Source: Vagococcus entomophilus (GTDB taxonomy: Bacteria; Bacillota; Bacilli; Lactobacillales; Vagococcaceae). From it: DNA of 64,000 bases. The notes beneath the pieces were generated by a model, which worked only from the letters and a program-made list of their open reading frames with translations, made no database searches and was not told where the DNA came from. A program made the translations under genes and the position numbers. How positions within the stretch are numbered: position 1 is the stretch's first letter; the number at the start of each line of letters is the position of its first letter. The stretch covers positions 992,001-1,056,000 of the forward strand of contig NZ_NGJZ01000001.1 of assembly GCF_003987595.1 (NCBI RefSeq), in the 5' to 3' direction. Positions 1-7,520 of this stretch are shown here, in pieces.

Positions 1-269
1 TTAGTTCTATTTCCTTTTTTAAAATAAAGCAACGCGCCCTGAACCATGTAAATAAAGCTTACAAACAAAAATGCTAAATACAGAATAGGTTGCCCCTCAG
101 TAAATACACCACTTAATACCACTACTATAAATATATTTAAAAGTAGTTGAATCCAAGGCCATAAAGTGTTAAGTATTATAAATGAACCGATGCTTCTCCC
201 ATACTCTTTCATTTTGAACTCAATCATATAAAAATCTTCTTTGTCAAATTGATCAAATATATTTTTCAT
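1..269 (-). CDS. N-terminal part of a polytopic membrane protein, orphan immunity-like paralogue (cut by window edge)
   Basis: The frame is open from an ATG at 269 to the window edge, about 89 codons, with an AGGAG ribosome site just upstream. The start MKNIFDQFDKEDFYMIEFK and the hydrophobic segments after it closely match the start of the intact 255-residue membrane protein at 11203-11970, which directly follows the LXG toxin gene. This is therefore a further copy of that family, whose 3' end lies outside the window. It is probably an orphan immunity gene protecting against glycine-rich LXG toxins of related strains. The role is inferred from position and paralogy only; no domain of known function is recognised. 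Confidence 0.7.
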   Translation of the reverse strand, partial: MKNIFDQFDKEDFYMIEFKMKEYGRSIGSFIILNTLWPWIQLLLNIFIVVVLSGVFTEGQPILYLAFLFVSFIYMVQGALLYFKKGNRT

Positions 270-333
270 TTCTAGCTCCTCTCGATTTAACTATTAGCAT
301 CTTGATTGCCCGTCTTGCGATAAATTGTCTTTT

Positions 334-447
334 TTATTTAGTTATACTTACTCTTTCCATGGTACCTGATTTAAGGTCAACTTTAAGTCTTATTCCTGAA
401 AAATCTGTCACAAATACATGATTAGTGTCATCCACACACATAAAAAA
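334..447 (-). pseudogene. C-terminal tail of a lost immunity-type protein
   Basis: One minus-strand frame reads VDDTNHVFVTDFSG then IRLKVDLKSG and ends at a TAA (334-336). The alternating hydrophobic pattern looks like the beta-rich end of a small cytosolic immunity protein. There is no start codon or ribosome site in the right place, and the preceding sequence belongs to a toxin remnant in another frame. It is read as the surviving tail of an immunity gene fused by deletion to that toxin remnant. Family unknown. Confidence 0.4.
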
Positions 448-853
448 ACAATGGGGGAACAAATATATTTAGGATTATTTTTAGGAGGAGTATTCTTAAT
501 TTGCCAAACAATCTCCCTATTTCTTTAAATTCACCCATTCTTTGTTGCATCATATCATACTGAAATCCTCCGTCTTTCCTTCCAAATAACGGATTAACTT
601 CCCCAGCCCTGATAGTATTAGCTTTAGGTCGGGTAAACTCTCCTATAAATTCAGGCAGTTGAGGTGACGCAAATTTTCTTGTATTTGCAAAGGAGTTAGC
701 CCTTTCACATCTTTGGCTTGCATCCCCACACACAATCCGATTTCTACACCATCATATTTTCTAACAACTTCGGTATCTTCTATAAGTTTTATTTCCTGAA
801 CGCTGGTCATCTATATGATCAACTCCACTAACTTTCTCCACTACATTCATGTT
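428..853 (-). pseudogene. decayed TNT-like T7SS toxin tip
   Basis: The copy begins with NMNVVEK, matching the NMSAVEK junction that precedes every toxin tip in this region. It then passes through at least two frames: one reading EVVRKYDGVEIGL, another reading ANTIRAGEVNPLFG and DGGFQYDMM. The combination of an early Arg, a GxxxPxFG segment and a GG-x-Q-Y motif is the pattern of the TNT family (NAD+ glycohydrolase toxin tips). Frame changes near 700-735 and a stop after QRSGNKTYRRYRSC show it is no longer functional. Assignment to TNT is by motif reading only. Confidence 0.5.
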
Positions 854-899
854 TTTTATGGTGCTTTTTTCCGACGTGTTTCATCATTTAATGACTATT

Positions 900-1030
900 G
901 GACTATTTGTTTTCTATTTTTTTGCAATTTCATTACCCTAAACATAAAAATTAGTTACTCCCATCTGAGGAAAATAAGCATTCTTCGCCACATCTTTTAA
1001 TATTTCTTTTTTTCTGAAGCGTTCATATCT
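900..1030 (-). pseudogene. remnant of the immunity family represented at 6520-6828
   Basis: With one base added to the A-run, the minus strand reads MNASEKKEILKDVAKNAY then FPQMGVTNFYV. This matches the C-terminal half of the 102-residue protein at 6520-6828 (MNSSEKKEILKDMSKNIY, then PPQGGLTDFYV). The A-run has 7 bases here and 8 in the intact gene, shifting the frame, and an in-frame TAG follows FYV (938-940). The rest of the stretch 1030-1280 shows no gene I can support. Confidence 0.6.
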
Positions 1031-1281
1031 AAATTTCAAATTTCTTTTAGGATTTTTCATTAGAATATTTTCTAATACAGCTTTATGTTGAAAAATTGGG
1101 TTATTTTATCTCCTGTAAAGTATCACAAAAATGACAAACGTACCGTTTATCCGCAAATTATACAATGGTTTCACTCTACTCTACTCCTATATAAACAGTA
1201 GGATTCAATTTTGAGTGTAAGAAGTTAATTATTGACTGTTATCTAGTAACCCGTACTCAAAAATGGGCTTCCACTTACCCC

Positions 1282-1317
1282 AAAAAAATAACATAGATTT
1301 TCCCATGTTATTTTTTG
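1282..1317. terminator. bidirectional hairpin terminator
   Basis: AAAAAATAACAT (1283-1294) and ATGTTATTTTTT (1305-1316) are a perfect 12-bp inverted repeat around a 10-nt loop. It overlaps the end of the small membrane ORF at 1308-1529 and has A/T runs on both sides, so it can terminate either strand. Confidence 0.75.
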
Positions 1318-1529
1318 TTTAGGAGAAACGCTTTTATTTTATTTCGCACAATTTGTATGCACTCTAAAGTCATTACGAAAATACTAATTATCAATGCTGC
1401 AGCAAAGAAATATATTACAAATATGAAATTAAAAAAGAGTGAGTATAGAACATAAAATAAAATAATTATAGATATATACTTTGTTATTTTATCAATTTTC
1501 TTTCTCTTAAACCATTTTTCATCATCCAA
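1308..1529 (-). CDS. small two-helix membrane protein, unknown
   Basis: A 73-residue protein with a basic N-terminus (KWFKRKKIDK), two hydrophobic stretches that could be membrane helices (roughly residues 18-37 and 38-60) and a basic tail. It sits directly behind the broken membrane immunity copy at 1620-2261 and ends inside a bidirectional terminator. No family is recognised. A small membrane immunity or accessory role is possible given the neighbours but unproven. The ribosome site (AGGGAG) is rather far from the ATG. Confidence 0.45.
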   Translation of the reverse strand: MDDEKWFKRKKIDKITKYISIIILFYVLYSLFFNFIFVIYFFAAALIISIFVMTLECIQIVRNKIKAFLLNKK

Positions 1530-1619
1530 AAAAGTGCACTCCCTAATTAGCTTTTAACTATCTCATTAGCATGAACCAAAACCGAACAATCGGATTATCT
1601 GTAAATACCAGCCTTCACC

Positions 1620-2261
1620 TTATTCTTCCTCCATCTGATCTTCCTTGACAAAATCCTCGGGAAATCTTTTTCTTAAATAATACACCATGTAAAAATGTGC
1701 AGATAAACTAGTTGTCATATAACCAACCAGTACAGCTATAGAAACTAGGAAGAGACTTCCTATGCCAACGTTTGTTAGCATATTAAAAATGAATAATAAA
1801 TATGCCGCTACAGGAGTAATACCAATAACTACTGTATTAACAAATTGAATCCTTTTTTTCCTTGCAACATTATTTTTGTAATAACCTAATTTCAAACAAA
1901 CACTCATTATTATAAATGATAATGGAATAGTAAAAATCTGAACGAAAAATAAAGCATTAATAATGTTGACTAACTGCTTTCCTGTATAATACTGACTTAT
2001 CAATTCTGGATTTTCATTGAGAAATATTAAAAAACCAAACATCAAAAAACTGATACCTAATACAGTAAGTATGAGATTGGGTATCGCCCAGGTAACAATT
2101 TCCTCATAAATACATAGATTGAAATTAAAAGAAAAAATTCAAAAATAGGGCACATAATGTTGTATTTTATAAAAGAGCTTAGATTCTGTTTATACTCTTT
2201 CATTTTAAATTCAATCATATAAAAATCTTCTTTATTAAATTGATCAAATAGTTTTTTTCAT
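1620..2261 (-). pseudogene. frameshifted paralogue of the LXG membrane immunity-like protein
   Basis: An AGGAGG site precedes an ATG at 2261. The A-run right after it has 7 bases where 6 would keep the frame, so the literal frame stops at codon 6. With one A removed the protein resumes as DQFNKEDFYMIEFKMKEY, matching the intact copy at 11203-11970. A second frame change occurs near 2105. The last 141 codons (from about 2045) are open and end with MVYYLRKRFPEDFVKEDQ, nearly identical to the end of the intact copy. A downstream TTG or ATG could still give a C-terminal fragment. Confidence 0.7.
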
Positions 2262-2423
2262 TTCTATCTCCTCCTGATAGTTTATCTTGATTAATATTGT
2301 ACCATCATTAAATACATTTTTTATACTTATTAGTACTAATTAAATTTTAGTTTATCCTATAGTATAAAAGCAATACCTATTCTCACAAATTTCAATTTAT
2401 TCCTTTTAATTCTTTTTGAACAA

Positions 2424-2699
2424 TTAAAAATGATCATATATAGTAAAAACTACAGCATTACTTTCTTCACCTAATCGGAGATTCTTCCAATCTTTAAAAG
2501 CTGGTATATAATCATTGCCTACAGAGTCCTCGATTTTAATAATATTAATTTTATTTTTAGAATCTAAGTTAACTGGTAATAATAGTTTTGAGTCTTCTAA
2601 TTCTTCGTAAAAAAATTGCTTATTCTTTTGTGTATAATCTTTTTTAATAATTTCAATTCTAGTTACTAATTCAGAATTTTTAACTTCTTCTTGTTCCAT
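2424..2699 (-). pseudogene. truncated SseB-like immunity protein
   Basis: The 91-residue product aligns with the N-terminal part of the 236-residue SseB-like protein at 8184-8894. Shared features are a YT-K run, FYE-L--SK-LLP, then K-NIIKI-D and Y-P-F-DW-N. It stops after a TIYDHF segment that corresponds to TIFTFEECF in the longer copy, so about 145 residues are missing. Its position after an 85-residue partner and a TNT-like tip copies the order seen at 9185-8184. It is probably a non-functional or minimal immunity copy. Confidence 0.6.
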
Positions 2700-2715
2700 T
2701 CTTTTATCTCCTAAT

Positions 2716-2973
2716 TTATGATAATAATCTATCTAATTTTTCCAATTCTGGAATAACAGGACTAGAAAAATGCGTAGTTTCATCAACAAACTCTCTAATC
2801 AAACTGTTAAAATTTATTTTTTCTTTATAAGTTTCATCACTCAACGCTGATGAATAAATATTTTTAACAATAGTTTGAATGTTCTTTACTACTCCTGCAT
2901 AATATTGTTGATTTGGAAATTCCTTATCTAACAATATTAAAATTTTTCTACATGTTTCTTTTAATTCTTCCAT
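2716..2973 (-). CDS. small immunity-associated protein, paralogue of 8897-9175
   Basis: An 85-residue, mainly helical, soluble protein. It shares with the 92-residue product at 8897-9175 a start of type ME-(I/L)---C--IL, a central ---V--I--(V/I)--- stretch, and FVD(D/E)T--(Y/F)SS near the end. Both copies sit between a TNT-like toxin tip and an SseB-like gene. This conserved order suggests it is part of the immunity to that tip, alone or with the SseB-like partner. No Pfam family is recalled with confidence. Preceded by a GGAGTGAAAC-type ribosome site. Confidence 0.6.
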   Translation of the reverse strand: MEELKETCRKILILLDKEFPNQQYYAGVVKNIQTIVKNIYSSALSDETYKEKINFNSLIREFVDETTHFSSPVIPELEKLDRLLS

Positions 2974-2985
2974 TTTGTTTCACTC

Positions 2986-3448
2986 CTATTTGCTAGGTAC
3001 TACTCTTATATCAGTAATCCACTCTAATGGCCAATCTTGAGGCAATAATATTTGATCCGCGCCTCCTTTTAAAACTGTTCCAGTTTTGTCATTTATTTGA
3101 GGAGCCACTTTCCCAATATTAAGTTTTTCACCTTTAGGTATTGTTATTTCCGCTTCATACATTCTAGAATTTTTCCACTCTGGTAAAAAGTGCAGTATCC
3201 ATCTTGGCATCTATTCTCGAAACGGCTGGCTCTGTTGTGGCAAACCCTCCACCAGCATCTGCATTTCCGCCAAATGTTCTATAAACTTTTAATTTATCTA
3301 CGGATTCGACAGTTCTATAATAATTATCTGTATATGTTTTTTTCAACCCATCTTGTAAATCTGCTTTTTCTACTTCAATAACTTTAGAATCTATTTTTGT
3401 ACTATACTCACCATAAGACCCACTGCCTTTCTCCACTGCACTCCTGTT
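2986..3448 (-). pseudogene. frameshifted TNT-like toxin tip, near-copy of the tip at 9185
   Basis: The copy starts at the NMSAVEK junction (its ATG changed to AGG) and reads GSGSYGEYSTKIDSK as in the 9185-10141 protein. It follows that protein through YRTFGG, GGGFATT and IDAKMDTAL. At about 3183-3187 a T5 run replaces the expected T4, ending the frame (3164); the homology resumes in the next frame as WKNSRMYEAEITIPKG, VAPQ, GGADQILLP and ends at 2986. It lacks the trunk. The conserved Arg and GGADQ would otherwise support a TNT-like NAD glycohydrolase tip. A single-base homopolymer change could also be an assembly error. Confidence 0.7.
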
Positions 3449-3451
3449 TCT

Positions 3452-3647
3452 TATTGAAAAACGATACTTTTTTTACAACTATCGTTTCATTTTTATTTAG
3501 GTGTTGTCTTACGAGTTATCTCTTTTTATTTCCGTACAATAAATACAGCTAGCACTTGTTAGCTACCCACAAATTGATTAGTGAGTTCGAGCTTACTATT
3601 CAATGGTCTGTTCTTTGACTTCAATCAAAGGAGAGAGTGCCTTTTTA
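3452..3647 (-). repeat. cassette-end element, copy D (two hairpins)
   Basis: Hairpin 1 lies at about 3604-3640, with stem core CTTTGA/TCAAAG closed by GG/CC, then T5 on the plus strand beside the stop of the gene at 3648. Hairpin 2 lies at 3455-3487 (AACGATA/TATCGTT), followed by a T-run on the minus strand. The spacer (TTGATTAGTGAG, GCTTACTATTCAA, GTTAGCTA, GTACAAT) matches that of copy A at 7936-8156. The element lies between an immunity gene and the next toxin tip. Confidence 0.6.
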
Positions 3648-3857
3648 TTATTCGTATTCAATATAAATTTTACTCAAACGATTATTTTTTTTAAATGAAA
3701 TAATTGTTTTGACTACTTCCTCTAAATCATTTTTCATTGAATTCTGATTAATTTTGTTAATATCAAAACATTCTAATTGACTAATGGAAAAAGAGTTATC
3801 TTCTATTAACCATGGTGAACCATCATACCATCCCTCATAATTAAAGTATTTTTTCAC
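3648..3857 (-). CDS. immunity-like protein, C-terminal piece or separate small gene
   Basis: A 69-residue acidic, soluble protein from a GTG at 3857, whose first bases overlap the stop of the 49-codon ORF upstream (GTGA overlap) and which has a GAGGGG ribosome-like site. Removing one G from the G4 run would join the two ORFs into a single product of about 117 residues (EKEG then VKKYFNYEGWYDG), about the size of many immunity proteins. It is either translationally coupled or one frameshifted immunity gene. No family recognised. Confidence 0.5.
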   Translation of the reverse strand: MKKYFNYEGWYDGSPWLIEDNSFSISQLECFDINKINQNSMKNDLEEVVKTIISFKKNNRLSKIYIEYE

Positions 3858-4003
3858 AACCCCTCTTTTTCTACATTACAATCTAATAAGTTATCTAAAA
3901 TAGTCTCAAAATAACCATTCCAAATTACAAGTTTATTATTATCAGTAACAAGAGAAAGCTCTGATTCTACTTCAAAACCTTCATAAAATCTACTATCAAT
4001 CAT
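3854..4003 (-). CDS. 49-residue immunity-like ORF
   Basis: The ATG at 4003 has a GGAAGG site and overlaps the tail of a toxin remnant; the product starts MIDSRFYEGFEVESEL and ends NVEKEGL at a TGA (3854). It looks like the N-terminal half of an immunity protein: a beta-rich start, then VIWNGYFETILDNLLD. The downstream 69-residue ORF looks like the other half. This arrangement (toxin tail, then small acidic protein, then cassette-end hairpins) is the same as in the neighbouring cassettes. Confidence 0.5.
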   Translation of the reverse strand: MIDSRFYEGFEVESELSLVTDNNKLVIWNGYFETILDNLLDCNVEKEGL

Positions 4004-4008
4004 TTAAT

Positions 4009-4092
4009 TCATCCCTTCCAATGACTTTTATCTAAAATTCTTATTTGTTCTGACGTAGCATTTCCTGCTTTTATTGAGTTTAGAGAAAAATA
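4009..4092 (-). pseudogene. C-terminal tail of a lost toxin
   Basis: The frame reads LNSIKAGNATSEQIRI then LDKSHWKG and ends at TGA (4009-4011), six bases before the start of the immunity-like ORF at 4003. It is preceded by an in-frame TGA and has no start. The position immediately ahead of an immunity gene and the polar, basic character fit the end of a toxin catalytic tip. The toxin type cannot be told from 27 residues. Confidence 0.4.
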
Positions 4093-4123
4093 TCAATCTA
4101 AACCATTAGACCTTTTTCTTACT

Positions 4124-4364
4124 CTATAATTCTAATAGCTGTTTTTCCATTTTCTCCATGGATTGATTGAAATCTACATAAAATAATGTAAAGAATTGGG
4201 AACGAGTATATTATTTTCTAGCGATTTGTTGTTTGTTGACGGGTCTATTTTCGTACTCGAAAAACTTTTCTAACACTGGTAACACCTCTTGACATTATTG
4301 AAGCTGTTCCCATACATCATAAAGTGCGTAAATATCTTGGTGGCTTATTTTTTGTTTATAACAT
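4124..4364 (-). pseudogene. decayed helical protein gene with in-frame stops
   Basis: An AAAGGAG site precedes an ATG at 4364, followed by one extra T that shifts the frame. Restored, the frame reads YKQKISHQDIYALYDVWEQLQ, a TAA, CQEVLPVLEKFFEYENRPV and NKQQIARK, another TAA, YTRSQFFTLFYVDFNQSME, and ends at TAG (4124). The sequence stays protein-like across both stops, so this is a gene that died by point mutation. It is helical with no recognised family; a T7SS partner or targeting protein is one possibility. Between this and 4526 there is only the hairpin element. Confidence 0.5.
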
Positions 4365-4393
4365 TTCTTTCACTCCTTTAATTTTTTGATACA

Positions 4394-4507
4394 CGAAAAA
4401 CGGTACCTGTGGTTGTTTCCTCACTAATACCGTTTCAATAGTTTCATATTTTTCAGCTCAAGGCTCTACTTACTCAATTCCCGTCGAGTGGTAGAGTGCT
4501 TTTTTGT
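4394..4507 (-). repeat. cassette-end element, copy C (two hairpins)
   Basis: Hairpin 1: GGCTCTAC/GTAGAGTGC plus inner ACTC/GAGT at 4461-4500, then T6 on the plus strand. Hairpin 2: AAACGGTA/TACCGTTT at 4397-4435, then a T-run on the minus strand. The spacer between them is short, unlike copies A and D. It follows the immunity gene at 4526-4996. Confidence 0.6.
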
Positions 4508-4525
4508 TTTATTATTATTTAAATA

Positions 4526-4996
4526 CTATTCTACATGGTCATCTTCACTCATAACATACTCAATATCTTCATCAGTAAATTCATTACCCTCATACACTGG
4601 ATGCCCGTTTGGGCTAAGTATTCCCATTACTTTTTTATCTTTATCCGATACTATAAGAGTGTATTCCTCCATAAGAAATGGGTTATCTGGTAAATCTACA
4701 GTAACTCTCCAAGCTGGTCGAATATCATCGTTGTCTCTATCATTTGGATCTATTTTAAATGTGTATGCTTCGTCAAAAAGTAACTGATTTATATCTTCAT
4801 TTACAGTTCCGTTTAGCTTATCTGGGTCAGTGAATGTTTTTTTATGATACGTTTTTGCAACTTGTATTGCTTCTTTTGGAGTTAAAGTTGGTTCAATTGT
4901 TATTTCACTTATTTTTCTGTGATGTAGCGGAAAATCATTTTTGACTTTTTTTATTAACTTTTCTAATTCTTCAGCTGTTCTTTTGTGTTTAGACAC
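4526..4996 (-). CDS. putative immunity protein for the metallopeptidase toxin
   Basis: A 156-residue acidic soluble protein starting at GTG 4996 behind a strong AGGAGG. A helical N-terminus with a TPKEAIQVAKTYH segment is followed by a beta-rich part (AWRVTVDLPDNPF, EYTLIVSDKDKKV, GILSPNGHPVYEG). The helix-plus-sheet pattern with an SDKDKKV turn resembles PepSY-type propeptide folds, which in other proteins inhibit metallopeptidases. That fits its place 11 bases after the zincin-tip toxin gene. The immunity role comes from gene order; the PepSY resemblance is a visual judgement. Confidence 0.6.
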   Translation of the reverse strand: MSKHKRTAEELEKLIKKVKNDFPLHHRKISEITIEPTLTPKEAIQVAKTYHKKTFTDPDKLNGTVNEDINQLLFDEAYTFKIDPNDRDNDDIRPAWRVTVDLPDNPFLMEEYTLIVSDKDKKVMGILSPNGHPVYEGNEFTDEDIEYVMSEDDHVE

Positions 4997-5007
4997 AAGT
5001 TTACCTC

Positions 5008-6402
5008 CTATTTTAATTTAAGTCTCAGACGTTCTATATACTCTATAGAATGAATAATTGATTGATCATCAAATAAATGTTGGTTTTTCATTATTTGTTC
5101 AAACACGTGTTCTTCTCGTTCTAAGACTGCTAATTTTGCATATGCATCTTGTCCAATATTTAACCACTGCTCTGCATGAAATCCCTCATGATGTAGGGCT
5201 ATTTGAGTTGGATTTTTAGGAAGTACTATCTTCCCCGTTTTGAAATTAAATCCTCCATCTACATTAGCGGGTAAAATCTTACCTTTTTTATCTATAGTAA
5301 GTTTCACACCATTTTGTCCAAACTTTTTTTTGAATGACCGTATTTCTTTTCTAGTTGCTAAACGTTCACCTATATCATTCTGTTGAATATTTATTCTTCT
5401 ATAATCTAGATTAGACCCATCAGCTTTCTCTACGGCACTCATGTTTCGTGCGGTGCTTTGGAGTTCTTTGTAGCTACTTCTACTGGAGTGCTTTATCATT
5501 TGTGTGAGGTTTTCAAGGGTGCCAGGCTGTGTTCCTTTGACCATGCTGACACTCTTGCTAAATGCTCTTAGCTCTGCTGTGCCTAGTCCTAGACCGACGA
5601 CGCCTAAGACGCCTCGTGTCCAGCGCTCGCCAGTCCCTAATTCTCGCCCACTAATCAGGTTCTTCCCATTTGCTGCGCTGATCACTTCGCTGCCCGCAAG
5701 TGTCACACCTAATGCCATACCTGCTGGTGGACAAAAAATTCCAACTACTACAGTTGCTGTTACCGCACCGACTGTGAAAAACATCTCTTTGCTTTGTTGC
5801 CCATCTTTCACCGACTTATACTCAAAAGCACCAGAATGTAAAATCGCCGTTTGATACTCACTGTAGCTAATCTTATCTCCACCCGGATGATTTTTGAGAT
5901 AGCTCTTCCACTCTCGGTTCATCAGCTTGCCAACAAAATTCTTCCCGTTTACTATATCCGCCAAGTCAATGTTGGTCTTTTCGATTTCGATTGTTTGACC
6001 AACCCCATCCCCATAGATCGTTTCTTTTGACGTAATTCCTAAACGATTCTTTGTGGTATACTCGCTAATATCTAGATCTCGTACCGCTTCAATATAGGCA
6101 TCTATTTTTTTATAGAATGGATCATCTATTTCCTCTGCCAACACGCCGTTTACTTGCGTCGTAAACTCTTGTAGAACAGCTAGCTTTTCTCCGAGAGTTT
6201 CATACTTACTTGTATGATTTTCATGGCTAAAATGGATCAAACGATCTTCATCATAAGAACGTATCACTTCCTCTGCCTCTTCCAAATTTCTGGAAACGGC
6301 TTTTAACTCTTCGGTGACGCCGATTCCATAACAGCCTGTCAAGTGTGACAAGGCCTGATTCGTTTTTTCCCAGCTACTCTCAGTATACTTGACATCTGGC
6401 AT
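5008..6402 (-). CDS. polymorphic T7SS toxin: pre-toxin trunk with zincin metallopeptidase tip
   Basis: The only complete polymorphic toxin in the orphan array, 464 residues, from an ATG at 6402 with AAGGTGA six bases upstream. A helical N-terminal region (1-165) is followed by the trunk starting HPGGDKI (about 170). The trunk has a hydrophobic glycine-rich stretch and GRELGTGERW (about 250-260), typical of the pre-toxin TG domain. After NMSAVEK the tip carries HHEGFHAEQW near residue 405, an HExxH zinc motif with Glu-rich helix downstream, as in Tox-MPTase4-type zincins. It lacks a classical LXG domain, so export by the neighbouring Ess system is inferred. Its immunity gene follows at 4996. 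Confidence 0.75.
   Translation of the reverse strand: MPDVKYTESSWEKTNQALSHLTGCYGIGVTEELKAVSRNLEEAEEVIRSYDEDRLIHFSHENHTSKYETLGEKLAVLQEFTTQVNGVLAEEIDDPFYKKIDAYIEAVRDLDISEYTTKNRLGITSKETIYGDGVGQTIEIEKTNIDLADIVNGKNFVGKLMNREWKSYLKNHPGGDKISYSEYQTAILHSGAFEYKSVKDGQQSKEMFFTVGAVTATVVVGIFCPPAGMALGVTLAGSEVISAANGKNLISGRELGTGERWTRGVLGVVGLGLGTAELRAFSKSVSMVKGTQPGTLENLTQMIKHSSRSSYKELQSTARNMSAVEKADGSNLDYRRINIQQNDIGERLATRKEIRSFKKKFGQNGVKLTIDKKGKILPANVDGGFNFKTGKIVLPKNPTQIALHHEGFHAEQWLNIGQDAYAKLAVLEREEHVFEQIMKNQHLFDDQSIIHSIEYIERLRLKLK
5430..5890 (-). repeat. toxin trunk repeat, copy in the complete toxin
   Basis: About 460 bases, from HPGGDKI to NMSAVEK, that recur nearly unchanged at 9622-10092 and in part (about 210 bases) at 7310-7520. 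It encodes the pre-toxin trunk and supplies homology for exchange of C-terminal tips. All copies are in direct orientation. Confidence 0.85.
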
Positions 6403-6429
6403 TTTTTCACCTTGTTTTCCTTTTTCTTA

Positions 6430-6519
6430 TTGAAAAACGATACTTGTTTTTACAACTATCGTTTCATTTTTATTTAGGCTCCACTTTCTCGATTGCCGTC
6501 GAAAAGTGAAGTGCCTTTT
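6430..6519 (-). repeat. cassette-end element, copy B (two hairpins)
   Basis: Hairpin 1: GGC/GCC with CACTTT/AAAGTG and TCGA/TCGA at 6477-6514, then T6 on the plus strand overlapping the stop of the gene at 6520. Hairpin 2: AACGATA-TTGT/ACAA-TATCGTT at 6434-6464, then a T-run on the minus strand. The complete toxin gene starts only about 30 bases beyond, so the element also forms its upstream boundary. Confidence 0.6.
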
Positions 6520-6828
6520 TTATTTTATTAAATTCCAAAGCTTACCATTTAATGCACTGATGGCTTGATTGATTTCTATTCTTTTTGAGTTATCATTATC
6601 CCAAACATAAAAATCAGTTAATCCTCCTTGAGGAGGATAAATATTCTTCGACATATCTTTTAATATCTCTTTTTTTTCCGAACTATTCATATCTGAATCT
6701 ATAATTTCATTTATATCTTTTAACTTCTGAATTTGATAATTGATTTTTCCATTATCATATTTTATTAAAAGTGGTAATAATTGTTGTACTACAATTTTAA
6801 TCTCAAGTTCAGTTTCCAAATAACTCAC
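6520..6828 (-). CDS. putative immunity protein of the 6835 toxin tip
   Basis: A 102-residue soluble protein: an N-terminal amphipathic helix (LEIKIVVQQLLPLLIKYDNG), a helical middle with KKEILKDMSKNIYPPQGG, then LTDFYVWDNDNSKR and a short C-terminal helix. It starts six bases after the stop of the orphan toxin tip, the normal toxin-immunity order. A degraded relative lies at 900-1030. Family not recognised; function inferred from position. Confidence 0.6.
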   Translation of the reverse strand: MSYLETELEIKIVVQQLLPLLIKYDNGKINYQIQKLKDINEIIDSDMNSSEKKEILKDMSKNIYPPQGGLTDFYVWDNDNSKRIEINQAISALNGKLWNLIK

Positions 6829-6834
6829 CCTATC

Positions 6835-7428
6835 CTACTTTAATGGTTGCTTGCCTAAAATGTTTACTTTGTCTAGAAGCCATGGCTCTTGGATAAATAC
6901 TTGATTATTATTTAAGCCTCCTTGATAGACTCCACCTTGGTTCCCCACTGGTCCTTTGTAAATTGTTGTACCAGCTGGTATCTCAATTTTATAAACTGTA
7001 TCTATGGTTGACGTTCCCGTTAACGCTCCATTTTTATCTAACCATTGAGGTTTTACTGCAGAATTGATTCGAACATTTGCTACTGAACTGGGTGGTGTTT
7101 CTGTAAACCATTGTCCTAAGGGACTAGTTGAATCTCCACCTCTATAATAGACTTTCGTTTCCTTTAAAACCTCCATATCGTATCTGCCGCCATAAAAATT
7201 CTTATTTGGTTGCCCTCTAACTTCATTCAATGGGCCTGGATTGTCATATCCATTATATTTATAAGTGTATAAATCATCATACTTTGAAACTACGTTAGCC
7301 CCACCAACTTTCTCCACTGCACTCATGTTTCGTGCGGTGCGTTGGAGTTCTTTGTAGCTACTTCTACTGGAGTGCTTCATCATTTGTGTGAAGTTTTCAA
7401 GGGTGCCAGGCTGTGTTCCTTTGACCAT
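6835..7428 (-). CDS. orphan T7SS toxin tip with partial trunk, TNT-like pattern
   Basis: From the ATG at 7428 the product is 197 residues. The trunk end (MVKGTQPGTLENFTQMMKHS to NMSAVEK) matches the complete toxin, then comes a new tip: VYYRGGDSTSPLGQWFTE, a W-rich segment, IPAGTTIYKGPVG, and NQGGVYQGG followed by NQVFIQEPW. An Arg before Gly-Gly, an early Tyr and a late Gly-Gly-x(n)-Gln resemble the R and Q positions of TNT/ART-fold NAD-consuming toxins; this is a motif judgement. There is no N-terminal export domain and no good ribosome site, and the same frame continues upstream into degenerate trunk to about 7565. It is probably a silent cassette. Confidence 0.55.
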   Translation of the reverse strand: MVKGTQPGTLENFTQMMKHSSRSSYKELQRTARNMSAVEKVGGANVVSKYDDLYTYKYNGYDNPGPLNEVRGQPNKNFYGGRYDMEVLKETKVYYRGGDSTSPLGQWFTETPPSSVANVRINSAVKPQWLDKNGALTGTSTIDTVYKIEIPAGTTIYKGPVGNQGGVYQGGLNNNQVFIQEPWLLDKVNILGKQPLK

Positions 7429-7520
7429 GCTGACACTCTTACTAAATGCTGCGCCTATTCCTAGACCGTCGACGCCTAAGACGCCTCGTGTCCAGCGCTC
7501 TCCGCTCCCTAGATCTCGGC
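7310..7520 (-). repeat. toxin trunk repeat, short copy
   Basis: About 210 bases of the trunk, from SRDLGSGERW to NMSAVEK, shared with 5430-5890 and 9622-10092. The upper boundary near 7520-7530 runs straight into unrelated sequence, marking a recombination junction. Compared with the other copies it lacks the bases coding for the ELR of AELRAFSKS. Confidence 0.8.

Noticed and set aside
5504..5854. Plus-strand open frame of 116 codons opposite the toxin trunk (also at 9702-10052)
   Set aside because: It is the antisense shadow of the conserved trunk; its repetition follows from the repeat, and there is no ribosome site.
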